DNA of 64,000 nucleotides from Buxus sempervirens. Lineage: Eukaryota > Streptophyta > Magnoliopsida > Buxales > Buxaceae. Of this stretch, positions 56,438-64,000 are shown piece by piece (positions within the stretch are counted from its first letter, which is position 1; each line of letters starts with the position of its first letter). The notes beneath the pieces are model-generated. The model saw only the letters and a list, made by a program, of their open reading frames with translations. It was not told where the DNA came from and searched no databases. Location of the stretch: NCBI GenBank assembly GCA_947561395.2, contig OX387182.1, positions 33,597,949-33,661,948 on the forward strand, in the 5' to 3' direction. Both the position numbers and the translations under genes were made by a program.

Positions 56438-57786
56438 ATAGTTCACCACATTACTATAGTTGTATATGCGTAGAAAGCACCACACACACTTTCACTTCAT
56501 TTTTTATTCTTTGTTTTAGCATCAAAATATTAAACTATTTTGATGCTAAAAATATGTTTTGGGGTTCTACACTAGATTGCAAAGATTTTTAAGGATTTCC
56601 ATTTATGTAATCATTGTATTTAATCATGTTTTAGATAAATAAACCTCTGAGATTACATTTCTGGTCAGATTTGGAAATTTTGTATTTTTGAGCTCTATTT
56701 TGGGTTGTTTTGGATTAGTTTGACTTTGTTGGAAAACTTGCATTGATTTCAACTATTGTGAATTATTTCCAAAGATTTGAGATTTATATTATTCCTAAGA
56801 TTGAGATTTGATTTTTGATTTGGTTTTTCTCCATGTACTTGGAGAGATGGATTGAGGTGTCATGTACTTGGGTAGATGCTATACCTCCTTGTACTCGGGG
56901 ATGCCCCGTATATTTGGGATGATGATACCTCTGTGTACTCAGAGATTCCACGTGTACTCAGGATGTGATGAGATGTTTATGATTGAGATGAGTTGAGCTT
57001 AATAAACATCGTACTCGGTTTTGTTTTAGAGTCTAGTGGACATAGCTTGATATGGATCCATTTAGGAGCTATATAGTGAGAAGGGTTGTTCTTGCTACTT
57101 GTAATTATTTGTTCGCGCATGCTTTCCATCATGTACTCGATGAGGCTTCTCTATACTACTGGCCTACGGCTTTTTCTCATTTTATCGTGTACTCGGACTA
57201 TGACAGGATAATACATGCCAACCCTTCGCTATACTGGTTGGGTTCTCCGGCAATAAGACGATGATCGTGTACTCGGCTTCACACATAAGCCAGGAGGTGG
57301 CATAGTGGACATTGATATACTCTAGTTAAAGGCAATTTTATTTCATGAGTCCTACTGTGACTTAATGATTTGAAATTGACACTTCAAATTTGATTTACAT
57401 GCTAGATTATTTGAGATTCTACTTATATGATTTTGGTTTATGGATGGATTATTCGGATTAACTGCGTTATCGTCACTATTATATGTTTTAAAACTGTATT
57501 TGGGCATGTATGTGCTACTTGCTGGGATATTTGTATCTCATTCGATTTTGTTTTATTTTCAGATCTTGGAGAGGATGGATACCGGAGGGTAAATGCTTGG
57601 ATCATGTTTATTTAGATTTGAGCTATGGTAGTTTATATTGAATTTGGGAATCGTAGATGACTCTGCTACTATGATATTTGCTCTATTCATGTTTTCCTTC
57701 ACTCTTATATATAGATCATGTGATTTAATTAACTCCTTGGAGATGAGTACGGTTTCATTTATGTAACTTAGATGTGGGGCATTACA
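56438..57786 (+). mobile_element. Gypsy LTR 3' part, plus remainder of a Tat-type LTR
   Basis: The right part is a plus-oriented Gypsy LTR. It has about nine TGTACTYRG words (56832-57275), CTATATGGATCCAT-like sequence, the conserved block GCTACTTGCTGGGATATTTG (57512-57531), and the end GTGGGGCATTACA at 57786. No primer site follows. The left 60-100 bases may still be the interrupted Tat-type LTR. A perfect hairpin TTAGCATCAAAATA/TATTTTGATGCTAA lies near 56515-56550. Confidence 0.6.
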
Positions 57787-59144
57787 CAGCCTTTCTCAAA
57801 CCTGGAAAATTGCATGGTTTCATGTTTAAATGACAAACAGTGGTTAATAGGATTTCATGTATATGTTTTGACTTGCTTTGAAGGTTTTAAGATGGTTTTA
57901 TCATCTAAAACGGATTCTATGAAGATTTACAGATGTGAATATGATTTAGAAATACGATCATGACATTTCCCTATCAGTTTATGATAGATTCCATGAGGAT
58001 GATGAACTCTAGTTATTAGACTAATCCCAAATGTGTTTTGTTTTGTTTTATTTTATAAGAAGATCGTTTGGATTATTAATTTTATGCTAAACTATTAGAT
58101 TAAACTCGTGTTTTACAAATTCTAAAATATATTAGATTGTTTAATAATGATTTCGAATGAATTTCAAAGGAGAGAAACCCAAAAAGATTAAAGATGAACC
58201 TCAAATACGAACCCAGAACATGAAATCTTAGAAAAATCATAATTTTTCCAGTTTTCGCCGTGACGCACGAGCCGAGCTTGAGCGTGACGACCAAAACAAG
58301 GGCCAGTGACCAGAGCTCGAGTGACTGTATTTTAAAATCAAAACCCAAGACAAAATTTGTCCGCTCAAACCCCGCCCGAGCACCAACATGAGACTTTTTA
58401 AGCCTTTGCGCCCAACACCCTTGGCCACGCTTGAGCACAACCTCCCACGACCTCACGCACTCGATTGCCTCGACCGTGCACCCAACAGACACCGAACTCA
58501 GATTAATAAGGTTAGCCTTGCCAGCCAATGCTCGCTAGACCCAAGCTGGAACAGCAAACTGCAAAATTTTAGTATTGACTATTTTGACCATATTTTTAAT
58601 TCTAAACCTATTTTTATAGATTTAAACTAAACTGTCAATAGGATTAGGAGGTTTTAAAAAGGTTTTCACTAGTAAAATGATTTTTTGAATTTTGGAAAAG
58701 ATTTTCGACACATTTTGATAAAATCCAAGGCCTTACTCAACATACTACGGTTTGAGGGTTTAGGCACGTTTTATAAAAAGATTTTGGGCACAGAAACCAA
58801 GGTTAAAGATTCGAGAGTAATTTGAGGGCTCTGCCCTTGAAAATCAAACCCAAGGCCTTACCTAACATAATACGGAGCTTAACCAATCTGGAAACCTATC
58901 CATGTCCCTAGGTTTTAGGCACTTTGACAACCCTGAAGTCACAAAAGTTCAATAGGCTATATTTGGAACCTTAGATTTGGGGAGAAAAGAATAAAAAATG
59001 CTAAAATTTCTTTTCTCTCGTTTGATTAGAATGAAAAAAAGTGAGATTTTCCTTTCAAATGTTCTGTTCATGTAAAAACTTATCTTCAAAAAGGTAGATT
59101 TTAACAGAAAAGAAAATTCCCCATCACTTACCACTTCTCAGACC
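57787..59144. other. Decayed repeat-like region
   Basis: No credible gene. AT-rich, with a GC-rich cassette (58246-58520, CTCGAGTGAC and GAGCACAA words) resembling those in Gypsy LTRs, so probably an old LTR. Frames such as 58100-58528 (minus) show no domain. Confidence 0.4.
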
Positions 59145-59290
59145 ACCCACCCACCCTACTCCTGCCACCCCCCACCAACACCACCATTACTAGCGCCTAC
59201 CACTAACACCACCCACTGCCCCACCATTGCCATTCCTACCACCACCCCTACTACCCCACAACCATCACCACCCAACACCGCCCACCACCC
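59145..59290. repeat. CCACC low-complexity tract
   Basis: About 145 bases almost entirely of CCACC, CACCA and CTACC words on the plus strand. It is not part of a long frame. Confidence 0.85.
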
Positions 59291-60091
59291 CACCAAAGAA
59301 TTATGTCCCTTAAACCTAACAGTCCAAAGATATCTCTCTAAAGCCCCTCATCAAAATTCGAGAGGCATTTTTAAAGTTCTTAAGCTTCGGAGGACACCAC
59401 AATGTCCTCAAGTTCACAGGCACCTATGAAGGTCCCTGATTGCCTTCCATATCCTACTCATGGAACCATCTGAATTCTCAAAGGTTTAAAGGACAACTCC
59501 ATATCCCCAGGTTCTTGTGCACTCGTACAAGTTCCCAAGGTTTGCAAATGCCCTGAACATCCTACTCAAGTTCAAAAACACTTCCAGAGCAATCAATGTT
59601 TGGCAGATATCACTAAGTCTCCAATGTTTGAAGGGCAGCTCTTCAAATTTTGATTGGAGGGTTTTAGCAGACACCACTAAGCTGTACACTATTCTTCACA
59701 AATCCTACACACACAGACGTTAATGTTTACTAAAAGACTTCCTTACCTGCGGCCAATCAACCAGCCTCTGCAGAGAATCTGCTGGGGTTGACAGCAAGAA
59801 TCATACCTTGCCAGTAGTCCAAAGGGGAAGAGTAAGCCATCACAGCAATACTTACTAATTACAATTAGTATAATAAGATACAAAATGAAAATACAAATAT
59901 TGAAAAATCCACATCCATTATCCACACTGCTATGAAATTAAAGAAGCTAGGTATAAGCGTGTAGAAAAGATTTATACATATAATAGACTGCAAATTATAA
60001 CACCAGTAGACCATTAAGGAAATGAGTCTGACATTAACCTCAGAAGTGTTAATCTATTTAGTGTCGAGATGAAAATTTCTGCATCACCCAT
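59291..60091. other. Intergenic, nothing recognised
   Basis: Unique-looking sequence without recognisable repeats or a long frame. Lower end may hold the 3' UTR of the minus-strand gene-like pieces that follow. Confidence 0.35.
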
Positions 60092-60164
60092 TCATGAGCA
60101 GTTTGTGTCATATGCTGCTAGTCCCTGCAACTCCGGACCTTCCAATCGAGGGTTGTTCTCAAAG
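60092..60164 (-). pseudogene. Possible terminal exon of an unidentified host gene
   Basis: Minus-strand open stretch preceded by a splice acceptor (GGTGGTGCAG) and ended by TGA. It reads [18 protein letters not shown] and four further residues ending Cys-Ser. Composition looks exonic rather than repeat-like, and the surrounding sequence is not an LTR. It may belong with the coding-like stretch at 60640-60960. I do not recognise the protein. Short length keeps confidence low; chance is possible. Confidence 0.3.
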
Positions 60165-60639
60165 CTGCACCACCAAAAGGGAAAATATCATTAATGAAGA
60201 TGAAAAAAAATTAGCCATACTATGGTATAGTGGACTGAAAACCTGCATTTTTCTGTATCAAATATTGTTCACAACTTATAATTCCTTCCCAAACCTACCT
60301 ATCAAAATGATTTTTTTTACTTGCCACCTTCAACCCAAACACAACCCTTAACAAACTATCACAGTTTAGATTTCGCGTGAAAAATTCAAGTCATTAGTAT
60401 GAATGAAGTTCTAAATCTCAAAATAAAACAGACACCTAATTTACTCAGAATATGATTGCACACGCATGCCACGTACTTGCTACTAGTTAATAGCTCTTTG
60501 TGATTAATGAGATGTTTGCCCAGACATCATGAAATTCTGAAAAAAAAAATTTCTGTATAGATATTTGACAGAAGCTTTTGAAAATGTAGACCATGAAGGA
60601 AATAGTTCTCCCTTGGTAATTGTGCTACCAAATGCAATG

Positions 60640-60960
60640 CCAAATACTTTAGTAAATTTTTATTATCAAAAATAAATGGTGAAGAAAAGGTATAATCCAG
60701 GAATTGAGTTAAATACACATTTCCAGTGGTAGTCACACTAAAGGCAGCCTTCTCCTTTAACAGAATGCAACTTGTAGATACAAATAATTTTTCTTCAATG
60801 ATGGGAACGAATTGATTTGGGCTTCCTGTTCCAGATTTTTTTTCATGTTTCCCTGCTATAACATGTCCTGATAATTCCATTGTTCAACCTAAAGATTTCG
60901 CTATAGCAAAAGTACCATGTAATGCCTCTGGGCTCACACAAACCTGCAAACTTTGGTGCC
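60640..60960 (-). pseudogene. Exon-like coding stretch, unidentified host gene remnant
   Basis: On the minus strand one frame has coding character over about 100 codons (SPEALHGTFAIAKSLG, then MELSGHVIAGKHEKKSGTG, FVPIIEEKLFVSTSCILLKE, AFSVTTTGNVY). An in-frame TGA separates the first part from the methionine at 60880, so either an intron boundary lies there or this is a gene fragment that has decayed. After TTGNVY the frame runs into AT-rich, intron-like sequence. No domain recognised. Confidence 0.35.
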
Positions 60961-61001
60961 CAGGAATTTCAATAGGATGTAAAAATTTTAAAACTCAACA
61001 A

Positions 61002-61110
61002 AGAATAAATATAAACAGGGCCATCTTCAACAAGCATTCACACAGAAAAACTGGACAAAGAATAAATATAAACAGGACATCTTCAACAAACATTCATACA
61101 GAAAACTTTA
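61002..61110. repeat. Tandem duplication of about 55 bases
   Basis: AAAGAATAAATATAAACAGG followed by ATCTTCAACAARCATTCA occurs twice, with a few base differences. Confidence 0.85.
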
Positions 61111-61149
61111 ATTTTCGAAGAGAAGTAGTGATCAATCAATCAATAGCCA

Positions 61150-61640
61150 TGTGCCTATCCAACTAGTTACAGTCGGCAAAATGAATCCTTCTCCTCCATC
61201 CCAATCTATCCAATACAATATCTTCAGTGAACATGAGTATTCAGGTCCTTTAAAACCGACTCTATCCATGTTCCCCCATTTATTTATTATTTTTTTATTT
61301 TTTTGTCTTGGTCTTCCCTAAATCCTCTTAGATCTTTCAACAGAGTACCCTCTCACACCATCTAACAGCTACCTCCCTAGGTCTCCACATTCAATGTCCA
61401 AACCATCTTAACTACTCTCTGTTGCCCTCATTCAATGCATTTGGTTGTTCAATGTTCTGATCTGTACATCAAAATAGGCATAATAGCTGTCTTAAATAAA
61501 GTTTTCCTTTAAGTAGGACACTTTCATCACATAACCCCAAATGCACTTCTCCATGCAAGCCATCTACCTTTAAATATATATGCAACATCCCTGTCTACAT
61601 AGCTGACTTTAGGTTACTAATATTCAAGAAAGACACACAA
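61150..61640 (-). mobile_element. RTE-type LINE 3' fragment
   Basis: In reverse complement this matches the end of plant RTE LINEs: a phrase corresponding to the post-RT region (AAGATGGTTTGGACATTGAA, as in LRWFGHV), and a KGKLY-like segment from AAAGGAAAACTTTATTTAAG, followed by the region before the 3' end. Only the last part of the RT frame and tail remain, so it is 5'-truncated and decayed. No poly-A or target duplication could be fixed. Confidence 0.65.
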
Positions 61641-62577
61641 GAGAAGTACACAAAAACTAGATGGAAAGGAGTATCCAAATAAAGACTGTAAGATTATATA
61701 CAATATGTCTGAAGAAAGGGGCACTGAAAGTCATTCTCTGAAAGTGAAACATCCTGATAATAGGTTCCCTGAAGTTGGCTAGATTTCAAGTAGAACAAAA
61801 CTTAAACCAAGCTAAAATGAAGGCAATACTAACTGGCTGAGTTTCAGTTTCAAATGGTAAGAAAATATAATAAGGAGAAGAAATGGACAAGACTTGGCTA
61901 TCGAATTGTATGGTCAATTGGATAAATCATACAATTCACATATTATAACTTACAATTCACAATTTAATCACACAATTTATAAACAATTTGAATCTACAAC
62001 CTTTGAAAAGTGTTTATTATTTTACTGAATGACATTTTTTTAATAGTTCTTTATATAAAATCTCGTACTCTAAAATGATTAAATTTACATAAAGAAACAA
62101 ATATAACTTTCCTTTCTACAACACGAAAATCCATTTCTGACGTGGAATCCCAACACATGAACCAAAATCCAATTTCTATTACACTTGCTATAAATAATAC
62201 ACTTTGAAATTAAAAGTTAAAGTTATGTTCTAACTTCTAAGCACCCTGAAATTTTTCAATCCAATTCACTGTCTAACAAACTTGGAACAAGATAAGAGGA
62301 CAAAGCCTGACAATCTAAAAAAAATGCCCATTAAAACACCTTGGACATCTACCCTGATATTGGACAACCCAAATAAAAAGAAGAAATCCAATCAGTAAAA
62401 GCAGAAAATAGTATCTTTATAAATTTAAAAGGAAAAATATTTTCATTACTCATCAAAATTAATGAAACCAATGGTATTTGTATTTTCAAAGCAAAATGTA
62501 AATGTTATCACCACCTTTCCTATTCTTATTGCCACAGTTTCAAGATTATACTATTGGACAAAAGATATCTGTATCTT
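61641..62577. other. AT-rich sequence, nothing recognised
   Basis: No frame over 60 codons with coding character and no clear repeat. Confidence 0.4.
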
Positions 62578-62915
62578 ACAACTAACACAAGTTTAGTATA
62601 ACACACAAGAATTTGAAAATCTTATTAAAATTCTTGAATAATGGAAACAATTATATCAAGATATATCTCTAGATGTTTTAGCTAGAAATCATATTCTGTC
62701 TTAAATGCAAAACCTATATTTGGAAAATGAATCATTGTTAACACATTTCAATTATGAGTTAATGACTTTTTTAGATGATGAAACAAACAAACCATCCGAT
62801 ATGTCATCTAATGAAACCATAAGCATGGTGAGTTTAGAATCGAATCAACCACATAACCAATCTCAATCCGAGTCTGAATCTTCTGAATCAGAATCTGAAA
62901 ATAACAAATAAAGAA
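62578..62915 (+). repeat. Left arm of a large inverted repeat, with acidic Ser/Glu frame
   Basis: Pairs with 63130-63428 in reverse complement; shared phrases include ATATCAAGATATATCTCTAGAT, TTTGGAAAATGAATCAT and GAATCAACCACATAA. Within it, a 68-codon frame (62705-62911) encodes a protein rich in Ser, Glu and Asn (ending SQSESESSESESENNK). It could be a piece of an old integrated pararetrovirus or a nonautonomous element; no diagnostic domain is present. Confidence 0.7.
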
Positions 62916-63129
62916 TTCAAAAGAAAAAGAAAAATGAAAGAGTCATTAGATTCTGAATTCCATGGTGATTATGGTCAACAAGAAGATGACTTTCCATATG
63001 ACCAGGTACAAAAAATATATGTACAAATAACGAAGATGTAAAACCTTCTTATAGTAGAGAATTTGAGCCAAGTCCTTCCTATTCTAGAAGAGATTATCTA
63101 ACTAAGCAAACAATAGCTCAAATGGAACT
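62916..63129 (+). other. Spacer between inverted-repeat arms
   Basis: About 210 bases, A-rich, with coding-like but short phrases in more than one frame. Identity unknown. Confidence 0.4.
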
Positions 63130-63428
63130 TATCTTTATCTGTGTTTTTTTTTAGAAAATTCCGACTCAGATCGAGACTGATTATGTGGTTGATTCGGTTC
63201 TAAACTCACCACGCTTACAATTTCATTAGATGACATATTGGATGGTCTATCCATTTCATCATCTGAAAGTTCATTAACTCATAATTGAAGTGTGCTAATG
63301 ATGATTCATTTTCCAAATACAAATTTGAAATTTGAGGTGGAATCTAGAGATATATCTTGATATAACTATTTCTAGTGTTCAAGATTTTCAAATTCTTGTT
63401 TGTTATACTCAACCTGTGTTGGTACCAG
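63130..63428 (-). repeat. Right arm of the large inverted repeat
   Basis: Reverse-complement partner of 62578-62915, roughly 80-85 percent similar by eye, with small length differences. Confidence 0.7.
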
Positions 63429-64000
63429 CTCAATACCAGTCAATACTGACAGTACAACTCAACACTAGTCATGGGCAGTACCGCAAACAGTATTGGTTTT
63501 TACAAACTCGACACAAAGCACCAACACAAAAAAATTTTACCACATAATGACAACAAAAGCATAACTTATTGTTTTTCCCAGACAAAACACAACTCTTTGA
63601 TGTTTGACCTTTCTAACGATTTCTACACCAAAATAAAAAATAAAATAATAATATTACTAAATCAATTTTGAAAGACAACTTGAGAATCCAATAAAAGAAT
63701 ATGCATTTAAAACCACTTTGACCTAGGAGCAAAGTCCAAAAACAATCGATTGTTAAGAACCAATCAGAAACTTATTGGATGACATAGTATTTGGGTTTTG
63801 TATTTTATTAATATATTAAAATATTATATTTCTATAAAATAAGAAAACCAAATTCTTTAAAGTTTCAGACAAAGTAGGAATGGATTCAAATTGTTTGAGT
63901 CATACAGTTTGAGTTTTATAACTCATACAAGTCATGAATTAGATGGATGAATCGTACTACTCGACCCAAAAACAATTCAACAACATTATTTGAATTGCTA
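63429..64000. other. AT-rich sequence, nothing recognised
   Basis: No gene or clear repeat to the window end. Confidence 0.4.

Noticed and set aside
59145-59290. Proline-rich protein exon
   Set aside because: CCACC low complexity without a frame that continues on either side.

Overview
This is nuclear DNA of a flowering plant, probably a eudicot; the species cannot be named. The evidence is layered plant LTR retrotransposons (Copia of Sirevirus type, Ty3/Gypsy of Del/Tekay type, Ty3/Gypsy of Tat/Ogre type), initiator-tRNA-Met primer sites, a hAT MITE and an RTE-type LINE piece. No bacterial or organellar genes, rRNA, tRNA or CRISPR were seen. About the first 57.8 kb is nested retrotransposon sequence. 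The last 4-6 kb is AT-rich and different in character, and holds the only hints of an ordinary gene.

Layout. (1) 1-25666: the 3' portion of a Tat/Ogre-type element (gag pieces at 1-75 and 13325-13777, long 3' noncoding part, 3' LTR 22878-25666). A Gypsy solo LTR (76-3062) sits in its gag. A complete-length Copia element (3066-13319, minus strand, TSD CAGAG) landed on the very edge of that solo LTR. A second Gypsy solo LTR (14109-20443) lies further on and itself holds a Tat-type solo LTR (15950-19581). (2) 25667-31007: leader, primer site and LTR pieces of Tat-type elements in minus orientation, with three different minisatellites. (3) 31008-37418: a broken Gypsy element on the minus strand with a long gag-protease-RT-RNase H frame, primer site and one LTR. 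(4) 37419-53940: an old minus-strand Gypsy LTR hit by at least four Tat-type LTRs. One of these (40890-48357) contains another (42604-46595), which contains a hAT MITE (45488-45842). (5) 53941-57786: another Gypsy solo LTR and the 3' end of a further one. (6) 57787-64000: decayed repeats, exon-like minus-strand pieces, a LINE fragment and a large inverted repeat.

Six solo LTRs have perfect 5-base target duplications, a seventh has one split by a later insertion, and an eighth has a one-mismatch pair. There is only one full-length LTR element, so recombination between LTRs has dominated here.

The most unusual signal is a design rule shared by several unrelated LTR families: arrays of short perfect hairpins in which the loop or flanks stay constant while the stems change in a compensating way. 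It is clearest in the R/U5 of the Copia element (12 hairpins, nearly all with loop AATCCA or AGTCCA). It recurs in the solo LTR at 53941-56437, in the 27300-27480 minisatellite, and as LTR-specific palindrome clusters on both sides of the transcription start of the Tat-type LTRs. Those LTRs also share repeats with a period of about 147 bases, a splice donor about 260-350 bases after the TATA box, and a duplicated 19-base box.
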